From positions 372,001 to 436,000 of the forward strand of contig CAWIWF010000006.1 in NCBI GenBank assembly GCA_963839815.1: a DNA stretch of 64,000 nucleotides. Reading direction: 5' to 3'. The position numbers were made by a program, and so were the translations under genes. Source of the DNA: JACVRM01 sp963839815 (GTDB lineage Bacteria > Actinomycetota > Thermoleophilia > Gaiellales > Gaiellaceae). Below the pieces are notes generated by a model. That model saw nothing but the letters and a program-made list of their open reading frames with translations, was not told the origin of the DNA and searched no databases. Positions 6,745 through 15,415 of this stretch are shown here, piece by piece; position 1 is the stretch's first letter; each line of letters starts with the position of its first letter.

Positions 6745-9078
6745 GTGAGCCTTCGCGAGTACCGCGGCAAGCGCGATCCCGGCGCCACGCCGGAGCCGTT
6801 TGCCAAGAGTGGCCGCCGCCGCCGCAAGCAGCCCATCTTCGTCGTCCAGCGGCACGACGCCCGCCGGCTCCACTACGACTTCCGGCTCGAGCGGGACGGC
6901 GTGCTTGCGAGCTGGGCGGTGCCGAAGGGCATCCCCGTCGATCCGGGCGCGAAGGCGCTCGCCGTCCACGTCGAGGATCACCCGCTCGACTACGCCACCT
7001 TCGAGGGCGAGATCCCCAAGGGCCAGTACGGCGCGGGCACGGTCGAGATCTGGGACCGAGGCACCTACGAGCTCGTCGAGGAGAAGCCCGACGGCGGCCT
7101 GACCGTCCGGCTCGACGGCGGGCGGCTGCAGGGGCTCTGGACGCTGGTGCCCGCCCGCCTCGACGGCCAGGAGAGGAACTGGCTGCTGATCCGCAAGCGT
7201 GAGACGGGCACCCCCGCCGCCGAGCGCAGGCAGCGCTACGAGCCGATGCTCGCCACGCTCGCCGCCGACGTGCCCAGGGGCGACGGCTGGCTGTACGAGG
7301 TCAAGTGGGACGGCTACCGCGCGCTGGCCCGGCTCGTCCCCGGCGAGGGGGCAACGCTCTCCAGCCGGCGCGGCAACGACCTGACGGAGCGGTTCAGCGG
7401 TGTCGCGAGCGCGCTGCCGCGGGCGCTGCGCACGCCCGATTGCGTGCTCGACGGCGAGGTGTGCGCGCTCGACGAACGCGGCCGCGCCAGCTTCTCGGCC
7501 ATGCAGCAGGGCAAGGCCGGGACGCCGATCGTCTTCTACGTCTACGACGTGCTCGAGGTCGAGGGCGAGCCGCTCGTCGACCTGTCGCTGACGGAGCGGC
7601 GGGAGCGGCTGGAGGAGCTGCTCGACCGGCGGAGCCGCACGGTGCGGCTCTCGGAGGCCTTCGAGGACGGGCACGCGTTGCGGCAGGCAGCCGAGGAGCA
7701 AGGGCTGGAAGGCATCGTCGCCAAGCGGGCCGAGTCGCGCTACGCGGTCGGCAGGCGAACACGCGACTGGCTCAAGATCAAGATCGGCGGCCGCCAGGAG
7801 TTCGTCATCTGCGGCTACACGAAGGGCCAGGGCCGGCGCTCCTCCGGATTCGGCTCGCTCGTGCTCGGCGTCTACCGCGGCCGTGACCTCCACTACGCGG
7901 GCAATGTCGGCACCGGCTTCGGTGACGCCGAGATCCGCCGCCTGCTCGAGCTCCTGAGGCCGCTCGAGCGGCCCGAACCGCCCTTCGCGGTTGCCCCGAA
8001 GATGCCCCGGGTTCGGAAGGGCGACGTCGTCTGGGTGGAGCCGAAGCTCGTCTGCGAGGTCGCCTTCACGGAGTGGACGCACGACGACCACCTGCGCCAG
8101 CCGGCCTACGTGGGCCTGCGCGAGGACAAGCAGCCCGCCGACGTGCGCCAGGAGCTGCCGATCGAGGACGAGCTGCGCAGCGGCAAGCGCCTGCTCAAGC
8201 TCTCGAACCTCGACAAGCCGTTCTGGCCGGAGGAGGGGATCACCAAGGGCGACCTGCTCGCCTACTATCGAGCGGTCGCCCCGACCGTCGTCCCGCACCT
8301 GCGCGACCGGCCGTTCACGCTCAAGCGCTACCCCGACGGCTGGCAGGGCGACTTCTTCTTCCAGAAGGACGCTCCGCGGGGGATGCCCGAGTGGATCAAG
8401 CGGGTGCCGGTGTCGGCCACCTCCCGCGAGCGGCCGCGCCGGACGCGCCAGATCCAGGCGCCGCTCGTGAACGACGAGCTCTCGCTGCTCTGGATGGTGA
8501 ACATGGGCTGCATCGACCTCAACGCGTGGTACTCGCGCATCGACAGGCCGGACCGGCCGGACTTCGTCCTGTTCGACCTCGACCCGTCGTCCGACGTCGG
8601 CTTCGCCGAGACCGTGGAGGTGGCGTTGCTCGTCAAGCAGGTGATGGACGCGCTCGGGCTCGCGTGCTTCCCCAAGACGAGCGGCTCCAAGGGCATGCAC
8701 GTGCTCGTGCCGGTCGAGCGGCGGTACACGTTCGAGGACACCCGGCGTTTCGCGGAGGTGGTCGCGCGGGCGCTTGCGGCGACGCACCGGGGGCTGGTCA
8801 CGACCGAGTGGACGAAGGCCAAGCGCCGCGGCGTGCTCGTCGACGCGAACCAGAACGGCGAGGGCAAGACGATCGCGAGTGTGTACTCCGTGCGGCCGCG
8901 GGCGGGCGCGCCCGTCTCGACGCCGCTGCGCTGGGACGAGGTCGATGCCTCGCTCGACCCGGAGGCGTTCACGATGGCCGCCGTCCTCGCCCGCATCGAG
9001 CGTCACGGCGACCTCTACGAGGGGGTGCTGACGACGACGCAGCGCCTCGAGCCGGCTCTGCGCTCGCTGGAGCGCTAG
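6745..9078 (+). CDS. ligD: Multifunctional ATP-dependent DNA ligase D (phosphoesterase-ligase-polymerase)
   Basis: End-processing ligase of bacterial non-homologous end joining; 777 residues. Domain order is 3'-phosphoesterase (residues about 10-155: QRHDARRLHYDFRLE, DHPLDYATFEGEIPKGQYG), ATP ligase (about 160-470; adenylated Lys about 187 in VKWDGYR, ending EPKLVCEVAFTEWT), then archaeo-eukaryotic primase-like polymerase (about 480-777; KPFWPEEGITKGDLLAYY, FDLDPSSD catalytic carboxylates, KTSGSKGMHVLVP). PE-LIG-POL is one of the known orders. No ku gene lies beside it in this window. It has its own promoter and is followed by an independent gene. Confidence 0.95.
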   Translation: MSLREYRGKRDPGATPEPFAKSGRRRRKQPIFVVQRHDARRLHYDFRLERDGVLASWAVPKGIPVDPGAKALAVHVEDHPLDYATFEGEIPKGQYGAGTVEIWDRGTYELVEEKPDGGLTVRLDGGRLQGLWTLVPARLDGQERNWLLIRKRETGTPAAERRQRYEPMLATLAADVPRGDGWLYEVKWDGYRALARLVPGEGATLSSRRGNDLTERFSGVASALPRALRTPDCVLDGEVCALDERGRASFSAMQQGKAGTPIVFYVYDVLEVEGEPLVDLSLTERRERLEELLDRRSRTVRLSEAFEDGHALRQAAEEQGLEGIVAKRAESRYAVGRRTRDWLKIKIGGRQEFVICGYTKGQGRRSSGFGSLVLGVYRGRDLHYAGNVGTGFGDAEIRRLLELLRPLERPEPPFAVAPKMPRVRKGDVVWVEPKLVCEVAFTEWTHDDHLRQPAYVGLREDKQPADVRQELPIEDELRSGKRLLKLSNLDKPFWPEEGITKGDLLAYYRAVAPTVVPHLRDRPFTLKRYPDGWQGDFFFQKDAPRGMPEWIKRVPVSATSRERPRRTRQIQAPLVNDELSLLWMVNMGCIDLNAWYSRIDRPDRPDFVLFDLDPSSDVGFAETVEVALLVKQVMDALGLACFPKTSGSKGMHVLVPVERRYTFEDTRRFAEVVARALAATHRGLVTTEWTKAKRRGVLVDANQNGEGKTIASVYSVRPRAGAPVSTPLRWDEVDASLDPEAFTMAAVLARIERHGDLYEGVLTTTQRLEPALRSLER

Positions 9079-9092
9079 GGGCGCCAACCAGG

Positions 9093-9098
9093 CAGAAT
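9093..9098 (+). promoter_or_regulatory. -10 element CAGAAT
   Basis: CAGAAT, six bases, then GTG at 9105 of the Nif3-like gene. Confidence 0.5.
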
Positions 9099-9104
9099 CG
9101 GCCC

Positions 9105-9971
9105 GTGCAGCTCGATGCGCTGGTGGCCGAGCTGGACGCGTATCTGCGCGTTCCCGCGGTGGACGACGACGACTGGTCGGGCACCGTCGCGGATGTCTAC
9201 CCGGAGCCCTACTGGCGTGAGTACGCCGAGCCAGGCTGGGAGGGACGCTGGAACGGCCTGATGGTGCGCGGCGCCGCGGAGGTGACGGGTGCGGTGACCT
9301 GTGTCTTCCCGGGCGACGGAGTGGTGCGCGAGCTCGAGCCGGGCACGCTGCTCTTCTCGGAGCATCCACTCGACTTCGCCGACGAGCCGGGCTTCGAGCC
9401 GCTCGCGCGCGAGACCTTCGAGCGTATGCGCGAGCGGGGCATCAGCTTCTACAACGCGCACGCGCCCATCGACCAGCATCCGGAGATCGCACCCTCACTG
9501 CTCTGCGCGCGGGGCGTCGGGCTCGAGCATCTCGAGGACTACTTCCAGATCTCGGCCGCCCTTCCGGAGGGCGCGGCGGTGATCGGCGACTCGCGGCTGA
9601 CGCTCGAGGCGCTCGCCGAGGCGTTCCGCTCGTACCTCGGGCCGGAGATCAAGGTGCACGTGCTGACCCGGCCGCGGCCGCAGGCCGGACGCGTGGCGGT
9701 GGTCGCCGGCGGTGGTGCCTCCGTGGACATCCTCGAGGCGTCGCTCGAGCGCGGCTGCCAGACGTATGTGACCGGCAACGCTGCCACCAACTGCCGGCTG
9801 CCCTTCGTCCAGGAGGAGGTGCGGCGGTTCCGCGAGCTCGCCGAGGCGCACGACGTCGCGCTCATCGACGCGATGCACTACGGCATGGAGAAGCCGCCGC
9901 AGCTGAAGATGGTCGGGTGGTTCGAGGCCCGCGGTGTCGCCGCGCGCTTCGCGCCTACCGGGCCGCGCTAG
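9105..9971 (+). CDS. Nif3-like dinuclear metal-binding protein
   Basis: A 288-residue Nif3/YqfO-family protein. The metal-site pattern is present: LLFSEHPLDF near residue 85, NAHAPIDQHPE about 115, and near the C-terminus TGNAATN and ALIDAMHYGMEKP, where family members supply His/Glu ligands. It is variously linked to GTP cyclohydrolase I-type activity and metal handling, but no function is settled. GTG start 6 nt after a -10 box. The last 17 bp overlap the convergent HD-GYP gene. Confidence 0.8.
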   Translation: MQLDALVAELDAYLRVPAVDDDDWSGTVADVYPEPYWREYAEPGWEGRWNGLMVRGAAEVTGAVTCVFPGDGVVRELEPGTLLFSEHPLDFADEPGFEPLARETFERMRERGISFYNAHAPIDQHPEIAPSLLCARGVGLEHLEDYFQISAALPEGAAVIGDSRLTLEALAEAFRSYLGPEIKVHVLTRPRPQAGRVAVVAGGGASVDILEASLERGCQTYVTGNAATNCRLPFVQEEVRRFRELAEAHDVALIDAMHYGMEKPPQLKMVGWFEARGVAARFAPTGPR

Positions 9972-11427
9972 GCCCGTCGGCGCTGGTCTGCGCCGTGAGC
10001 ACGAGAGCGGGTGTCTCGACGGCGGCGAGGCGGGGCTCGGTGGCTGAGCGCTCCTGCTCCACGACCTCTGCGAGCGTGCTGACGACACGTTGGTCGAAGC
10101 GATGCGGCTCCTCGTGGCGCAGCAGGTCGATGGCTCGCTCGTGCGTCCAGGGCTTGCGGTAGACGCGGTGGGAGACGAGCGCGTCGTAGACGTCGCAGGC
10201 GGCGAGGATGTTGGTCTCCAGCCGGAGCGCGCCGGCGCCGAGCCCACGCGGGTAGCCGGAGCCGTCGAGGCGCTCGTGGTGGTCGAGGACGAGCCGGCGC
10301 ACCGGTGCCGGGAAGCCCAGCTCGACGAGCAGGTCGTGGCCGCGCCGGGGATGCTCCTGAATGACGGCGAACTCCTCGTCCGTGAGGGCCGCCGGCTTGT
10401 TGAGGATCGCGTCGGGCACGGAGAGCTTGCCCATGTCGTGCAGCAGCCCTCCGGCTGCCAGGATGCGCAGGCGCTCCGGCGAGAGACCGAGCCGCTCGCC
10501 GACCTGCACTGCGCGCAGCGCGACCCGGCGCGTGTGCTCGGCGGTGGTCGTGTCGCGCTCGGCGAGGAGGCGCGTGAGGGCGCGTACCTGGGTGCCGAGG
10601 TAGGCCTCCTCGGCGGCGACGAGCTCGCTCGCCCGAAGGTCGCCGGTGAGCGTGCGCGAGGGCGCGTCGCGGAAGAGGTCGAGGGCCACCGGCGCGCCGA
10701 CCAGCACGAGACCGGCGAGCTCGAAGCCGTGCCCGAGCCACCAACCGAACGACCAGGGGCCGAGTGTCAGAGCCGGGACGACGGCGGCGCCGAGCCAGAC
10801 GATGCCGATCACGACGGACAGGTCTGCCGGCCGGCGTGTCAGCCTGAGCGTGCGGAGGGCGCGCCAGCCGACCACCGCGAAGAACGCCAGGCCGGCAGCG
10901 AGCGCCACGTATGCGGCCGGGCTGCGCGGCTCGGGCACGGCCGGCAGCAGGCCCGGTGCCAGGATTCCGAGCGCCCCGAGCGCGACGATGGCGGCCACGA
11001 GCGTGAGCTCCAGCCAGACGAGCGCTGCGACCGACCGCGGGCGGCTCAGCTGCGGCAGGGCAGCGAGCGCCAGGATTGCTCCCCCGATGGGCAGCGTGGC
11101 CGCGCCCGAGAACGCCACGACGCCGTTCATCTCGACGAAGATCCCCGGGGTCGTGACGCCGTGCACGGCGAGCAGGGCCGCCATCACCGAGAACCCGGTG
11201 CCGAGCAGGACGGTTCTGCCGTCGCTGCGTCGAGCCCCCACGAGCGTGAGCGCGACGGCGGCGACTGTTGCAAGGAGTGCTGCCAGCCCGACGCCGGCGA
11301 AGTGGGCCATCGACGGGTACATGACCATGTGCTCGCCGGTGGTCAGGAGCAGCGCAATCGGGAACGCCGCGGCTGCGAAGGCACCCAGGACGACCATCGG
11401 CGCAGCGGCTGGCTGTTTGTGCGCCAC
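9955..11427 (-). CDS. Membrane HD-GYP domain phosphohydrolase (probable c-di-GMP phosphodiesterase)
   Basis: A 490-residue protein. The N-terminal about 210 residues contain several hydrophobic spans (GAFAAAAFPIALLL, VGLAALLATVAAVALTL and others) and form a membrane sensor region. After a linker the HD-GYP domain follows: AEHTRRVALRA, HDMGK (about residue 329) and HHERLDGSGYP (about 379), with all metal ligands and the GYP motif intact. Predicted to hydrolyse cyclic di-GMP. GTG at 11427 is preferred to an upstream GTG at 11508 because a weak -10 (ATACAT) lies 5 nt before it. It overlaps the Nif3 end tail to tail. No GGDEF cyclase is in the window. Confidence 0.85.
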   Translation of the reverse strand: MAHKQPAAAPMVVLGAFAAAAFPIALLLTTGEHMVMYPSMAHFAGVGLAALLATVAAVALTLVGARRSDGRTVLLGTGFSVMAALLAVHGVTTPGIFVEMNGVVAFSGAATLPIGGAILALAALPQLSRPRSVAALVWLELTLVAAIVALGALGILAPGLLPAVPEPRSPAAYVALAAGLAFFAVVGWRALRTLRLTRRPADLSVVIGIVWLGAAVVPALTLGPWSFGWWLGHGFELAGLVLVGAPVALDLFRDAPSRTLTGDLRASELVAAEEAYLGTQVRALTRLLAERDTTTAEHTRRVALRAVQVGERLGLSPERLRILAAGGLLHDMGKLSVPDAILNKPAALTDEEFAVIQEHPRRGHDLLVELGFPAPVRRLVLDHHERLDGSGYPRGLGAGALRLETNILAACDVYDALVSHRVYRKPWTHERAIDLLRHEEPHRFDQRVVSTLAEVVEQERSATEPRLAAVETPALVLTAQTSADGPSAAR

Positions 11428-11432
11428 GAAAC

Positions 11433-11438
11433 ATGTAT
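11433..11438 (-). promoter_or_regulatory. Weak -10 element ATACAT
   Basis: On the minus strand ATACAT, five bases, then GTG at 11427. Spacing is one base shorter than the other examples. Confidence 0.35.
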
Positions 11439-11565
11439 CGGCGGGCCGCCGCCGTCCTTGACCTTTCGGTGTAGACGCGGAGCAGCCCAGTGCCGCTGGT
11501 CGATCCACATCGGGCCTTCGGCGCTGAGACTGTCGCCGAGTGCGTCATGCCGGGCCCGGCCTGCC

Positions 11566-11571
11566 TAGCAT
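11566..11571 (+). promoter_or_regulatory. -10 element TAGCAT
   Basis: TAGCAT, eight bases, then GTG at 11580. A second in-frame GTG at 11589 would be 17 nt away. Confidence 0.5.
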
Positions 11572-11579
11572 CGCGGGCG

Positions 11580-12032
11580 GTGGCGAGCGTGCAGGTGGCG
11601 GTGATCGGCAGCGGCGAGGAGCATGAGGCTCGCGCCGAGGAGGTGGGGCGGCGGCTCGCCGAGCACGGCGCCGTCGTCGTGACCGGCGGGCTGGGCGAGG
11701 TGATGGCGGCCGCCGCCCGCGGCGCCAAGTCGGCCGGCGGCACCACGATCGGCATCCTCCCTGGCGAGTCGCGGCGGGAGGGCAACCGCTGGCTCGACCA
11801 CGTCGTCGTCACCGGGATCGGGCACGCTCGGAACCTCGCCGTCGTGGCGTCGGGTGACGCCGTGATCGCCGTCGGCGGCTCCTGGGGCACGCTGGCGGAG
11901 ATCGGCTTCGCGAAGCGCCTGGGCCGGCGGGTCGTAGTGCTCGAGCCGGGGTGGGAGATCGAGGACGTCGAGCGGGCGCCGACGCCCGCGGCCGCGGTCG
12001 AGCTGGCGCTCGCTGCGGCGGCTCGCCCCTAG
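11580..12032 (+). CDS. TIGR00725-like Rossmann protein (LOG/SLOG superfamily)
   Basis: A 150-residue single-domain protein. Signatures: QVAVIGSGEEHEARAEEVGRRLAEHG, VVTGGLGEVMAAAARGAKSAGG and AVGGSWGTLAEIGFAKR, the GGxGTxxE nucleotide loop shared by lysine-decarboxylase-like/LOG and MoCo-carrier proteins. Its length fits the TIGR00725 branch. The ligand is unknown; nucleotide or cofactor binding is inferred from the family. Confidence 0.75.
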   Translation: MASVQVAVIGSGEEHEARAEEVGRRLAEHGAVVVTGGLGEVMAAAARGAKSAGGTTIGILPGESRREGNRWLDHVVVTGIGHARNLAVVASGDAVIAVGGSWGTLAEIGFAKRLGRRVVVLEPGWEIEDVERAPTPAAAVELALAAAARP

Positions 12033-12278
12033 GTCGCCTGTGCCGGTCGCCAGCGGCGTGCCCCGCACGAGCGCGGCCTGTGCTCCGGAAGAGGTGGCGC
12101 GGGAGCGGGCCGGCGTCTCACATCCGTGACAGAGCCGGTACAGACCCGTGCGCCCGGCCCGGCTAGCGTGCCGGTAGGGGGCGTCGCGCACCCCCAGGGG
12201 GGCTGCCGTAGGTGAGGGAGACCTGTCCCGTGGGGCGGGTCTGAACCGGGATCGCGACCGGGGGACGTCGCAGCGGCG
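12033..12278. other. Intergenic region, convergent ends
   Basis: 246 bp between convergent genes. I see no gene. A poor imperfect inverted repeat (GACCTGTCCC against GGGGCGGGTC, 12219-12242) may act as a terminator; there is no T-tract. Confidence 0.4.
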
Positions 12279-14534
12279 TCAGCCCGCGTCGGCCAGCATC
12301 GCCTCGAGCAGCGCCAGCGCGCCCGCCTTGTCGAGCGGCTCGTTCAGGTTGCCGCACTTCGGCGACTGGACGCAGGACGGGCACCCGCCTTCGCACGGGC
12401 AGCCGGCGAGCAGGCGCGCCGTGTCCGCGATCCAGCCGGCGAAGATGTCGTAGCCGCGCTCGGTGATGCCCACGCCGCCCGGATGGCCGTCGTACACGAA
12501 CACCGTCGGGCGGCCGGTCTGGAAGTGGACGTTCGTCGAGAGGCCGCCGATGTCCCAGCGGTCGCACATCGCCCAGAGTGGGAGCAGCGCAATCAGGGCG
12601 TGCTCGGCGGCGTGCAGGGTGCCGAGGAGCCGCGGCATCTGCTGCGACGCTTCCAGCTGCCCGGGCTCCGGCAGGAACCAGACCGCCTCGGTGCTGAAGG
12701 TCGTCTCGGGCAGGTCGAGCGGCTCCAGGTCGATGGTCGAGCCGTCGCGGACCGCCTTGCGCTGGAACGCGACCACCTGCTCGCTGACGGTCACCCGTCC
12801 GAAGCGCAGGTCGAGCCCGAGCACGCGCCCGCCGCGCAGCTCCTCGTCGATGGCGGTCGTCGTCTCCTTCTTCGGCTGCGTGTAGTAGTCGCCGCGGAAG
12901 GGCTCGACGACGGCCGTGCGCCCTTGCAGGTCGAGCTCGAGCACGCGGTAGGACTGGCCCGCGTGGAGGTAGATCGCTCCTTCGTGGACGGTCGAGTAGG
13001 CACGCTCGCGCTCGGCGACGCCGAGCACCGCCCCCGTCTCGGCGTCCACGATCGTGAACGGGTCAGGCGTGGCCGAGCGCAGTCCGACGCGTGCGGCCGG
13101 GTAGTCGCGACCGTTCCAGACCCAGCCGGCCTTCGTGTGCTCGAGCTCGGGGAGCAGCGCCGCCCGCTCCAGCGCACGCTCGCCGAGCACGTCGGCGTCG
13201 GCCTCGTCGAGCGGCGCCTCGAACGCCGCGGACAGCACGTGGCCGTCGAGGACGCGGTGGTTCTCGTGGTCGAGGATCGCGGCTTCGACCCGGCGTCGCA
13301 GCAGTGTCTCCGGCTCGCGCATGAAGTACTGGTCGAGGGCGTCCTCGCTCGCGACCATCAGCGCCAGCCCGTGCCCCCGCCTGCCCGCGCGTCCCCACTG
13401 CTGGCGCAGGCTCGCCACCGTGCCGGGAAAGCCGACCGAGATGACCGCGTCGAGCAGGCCGACGTCGATACCGAGCTCGAGCGCGTCGGTGGCGGAGACG
13501 CCGAGCAGCTCGCCCTCGACCAGGCGGCGCTCGATCTCCCGCCGCTGGGCCGGCGTGTAGCCCGCCCGGTACGGCGAGAGCCGCGCCGCGAGCTCGCCGT
13601 CGAGCCGCTCGGACGCGAACCGGTGCACGAGCTCTGCCGCAGCGCGGCTCTTGGCGAAGCAGAGCGTCCGCAATCCGCGCTCGACGAGCCCCGCGAGCAG
13701 CCGCGACGCCTCGCCGAGCGCGCTCGCCCGCAGGCCGAGCTCGGCGTCGGTCAGCGGCGGGTTCCAGAGCGCGATCGTCCGCTCGGCCCGCGGCGCGCCG
13801 TCGTCGCCGATCACCGTCGCGTCGACACCGGTGAGCGCTCGCGCCAGCTCGCCGGGGTTCGCGATCGTCGCCGACGCCAGCAGCAGCTGCGGCTCGGAGC
13901 CGTACACGCGCGCCAGCCGCCGCAATCGGCGCAGCACGTTGCCGACGTGCGAGCCGAAGACGCCGCGGTAGACGTGCGCCTCGTCGACGACGACGAAGCG
14001 CAGGTTCGAGAGCACGTCGCCCCAGCGATCGTGGTGGGGCAGGACGCCGATGTGGAGCATGTCCGGGTTGGTGAGGATGACGTTGGCGCTGCGCCGGACC
14101 TGCCAGCGGGCCTCTCCGGGCGTGTCGCCGTCGTAGATCGCCGGCCGGACTCGCGGAACGCCCAGCTCTGCGAGCCCGCGCAGCTGATCCTGGGCGAGCG
14201 CCTTGGTCGGATAGAGGTAGAGCGCCCGCGTCTTCGGCTCGTGTGCCAGCGCGTGCAGCACCGGCAGGTTGAAGGCGAGCGTCTTGCCGCTCGCGGTGCC
14301 CGTCGTGACGATCAGGTGCTCGCCCCGCGCAGCCGCCAGCCAGGCGTCGGCCTGATGCGAGTAGAGGCCGTCGATCCCGCGTGCCGCGAGCGCGGCGACG
14401 ACGCGAGGGTGCAGCGCCGGCGGGAGCCCGACCACGTTCGCGGGACGGGCCGGCTCGGTGGCGAGGTAGGCGAGCTCGTCCTCGGACGTCGCCAGCACGT
14501 CGTCCCACGCTGCCGCGGTGACGCTTCCGCCCAT
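12279..14534 (-). CDS. DEAD/DEAH-box helicase with C-terminal DUF1998 zinc cluster (MrfA-like)
   Basis: A 751-residue superfamily 2 helicase. Walker A TGTASGKT (about residue 80), LYPTKALAQDQ motif Ia, DEAH in VVVDEAHVYRG (about 181), SAT-like LLASATIANP and motif VI QQWGRAGRRG (about 378) are all present. The C-terminal third is DUF1998 and ends with four cysteines in CPCEGGCPSCVQSPKCGN (about 711-730). This layout matches Bacillus subtilis MrfA, which repairs mitomycin-type damage with the exonuclease MrfB; no MrfB is seen here. The -10 box overlaps the divergent promoter of the thiamine operon. Confidence 0.85.
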   Translation of the reverse strand: MGGSVTAAAWDDVLATSEDELAYLATEPARPANVVGLPPALHPRVVAALAARGIDGLYSHQADAWLAAARGEHLIVTTGTASGKTLAFNLPVLHALAHEPKTRALYLYPTKALAQDQLRGLAELGVPRVRPAIYDGDTPGEARWQVRRSANVILTNPDMLHIGVLPHHDRWGDVLSNLRFVVVDEAHVYRGVFGSHVGNVLRRLRRLARVYGSEPQLLLASATIANPGELARALTGVDATVIGDDGAPRAERTIALWNPPLTDAELGLRASALGEASRLLAGLVERGLRTLCFAKSRAAAELVHRFASERLDGELAARLSPYRAGYTPAQRREIERRLVEGELLGVSATDALELGIDVGLLDAVISVGFPGTVASLRQQWGRAGRRGHGLALMVASEDALDQYFMREPETLLRRRVEAAILDHENHRVLDGHVLSAAFEAPLDEADADVLGERALERAALLPELEHTKAGWVWNGRDYPAARVGLRSATPDPFTIVDAETGAVLGVAERERAYSTVHEGAIYLHAGQSYRVLELDLQGRTAVVEPFRGDYYTQPKKETTTAIDEELRGGRVLGLDLRFGRVTVSEQVVAFQRKAVRDGSTIDLEPLDLPETTFSTEAVWFLPEPGQLEASQQMPRLLGTLHAAEHALIALLPLWAMCDRWDIGGLSTNVHFQTGRPTVFVYDGHPGGVGITERGYDIFAGWIADTARLLAGCPCEGGCPSCVQSPKCGNLNEPLDKAGALALLEAMLADAG

Positions 14535-14541
14535 CGCGGCG

Positions 14542-14547
14542 ACGGTA
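14542..14547 (-). promoter_or_regulatory. -10 element TACCGT for the helicase gene
   Basis: Minus-strand TACCGT, seven bases, then ATG at 14534. It shares two base pairs (14546-14547) with the divergent plus-strand -10. Confidence 0.6.
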
Positions 14548-14551
14548 CCAT
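14546..14551 (+). promoter_or_regulatory. -10 element TACCAT for the thiamine operon
   Basis: TACCAT about 6-8 nt before the first base-paired element of the TPP riboswitch, so the transcript should begin at the aptamer itself. Confidence 0.55.
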
Positions 14552-14555
14552 TGCG

Positions 14556-14634
14556 CTTCCGGGGTGCTCCGCCGCCGTGGCGGGGCTGAGATCACACCCG
14601 CGAACCTGATCGGGGTAATGCCCGCGAAGGGAGA
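14556..14634 (+). promoter_or_regulatory. TPP riboswitch (THI element)
   Basis: Conserved thi-box sequences are in order: GGGGTGC (14561), CTGAGA (14586-14591, the pyrimidine-binding bulge), ACACCC, GAACCTGATC (14602-14611), GGGTAATGCC (14613-14622) and GCGAAGGGAG. A variable helix (CCGCC...GGCGG) lies between. The 3' strand of closing helix P1 holds the GGGAG Shine-Dalgarno used by the TTG start at 14638. TPP binding should therefore block translation directly: no separate expression platform fits in the gap. Confidence 0.95.
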
Positions 14635-14637
14635 CGA

Positions 14638-15415
14638 TTGACCGCACGCGCACTCACCATCGCCGGCTCGGACTCGGGCGGCGGCGCCGGCATCCAGGCC
14701 GACCTGAAGGCGTTCGCCGCCACCGGCTGCCACGGCATGAGCGCGATCGTGGCGCTGACTGCCCAGAACACGACCGGGGTCACCGCCGTCCACGAATGCC
14801 CTCCGGAGTTCGTCGTCGCCCAGCTCGACGCCGTGTTCGCGGACCTCGGCGTCGACGCGGCCAAGACGGGGATGCTCTTCTCGCGGCGCCTGATCGAGAC
14901 GGTGGCGGGCTTCCTGCAGGGACGCGACGTGACGCTCGTCGTCGACCCCGTCATGGTGGCGAGCTCGGGGCGCGCGGCTGCTCCAGGACGACGCAGCCGG
15001 CGTGCTCGTCGAGCAGCTCTTCCCGCTGGCGACGGTGGTGACGCCCAACCTGCCGGAGGCCGAGGCGCTGGCCGGCCGGGCTGCAAGCAGGCGGGAGCTC
15101 GCCGAGCGCATCCACGGGCTGGGCGCGCGGGCCGTCATCGTCACGGGCGGGCATGGCGAGCCGCCTGTCGACCACCTCTTCGACGGGCGTGAGCACCTCG
15201 AGCTGCCCGTCGCGCGCCACGACGTGCCGGCGACGCACGGCGCCGGCTGCACGCACTCGGCGGCGCTGACGGGCTTCCTGGCGCGCGGGCTGGCGCTGCC
15301 CGAAGCCGCGCAGCGGGCCGCCGAGCTCGCGTCGGCCGCGGTCGAGCGCGGGCTGACCGACCTCGGTGCGGGCGAGGGCCCGGTCGACGTGCTCGGAGTC
15401 GGTGCAGCGGCATGA
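14638..15415 (+). CDS. thiD: Hydroxymethylpyrimidine (phosphate) kinase, frameshifted
   Basis: Phosphorylates HMP and HMP-P for thiamine synthesis. The first part reads from TTG 14638 (ALTIAGSDSGGGAGIQADLKAF, CHGMSAIVALTAQNT, VVDPVMVASSG). The rest is one base out of phase (QDDAAGVLVEQLFP, VVTPNLPEAEAL, VIVTGGHGE, THGAGCTHSAAL with the GAGC anion hole). Deleting one base in the run at about 14968-14975 restores a normal protein of about 258 residues, SSGARLLQDDAAG. The TTG start with a strong GGGAG follows the riboswitch. The TGA overlaps the thiM ATG. Either a sequencing indel or a real lesion. Confidence 0.85.

Noticed and set aside
6667..9369. 900-codon open frame on the minus strand
   Set aside because: It is the antisense of ligD. 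In very G/C-rich DNA the opposite frame stays open; its translation is Arg/Ala/Pro-rich with no domain.
10090..11568. 492-codon open frame on the plus strand
   Set aside because: Antisense of the HD-GYP gene, which has intact catalytic motifs in its own frame.
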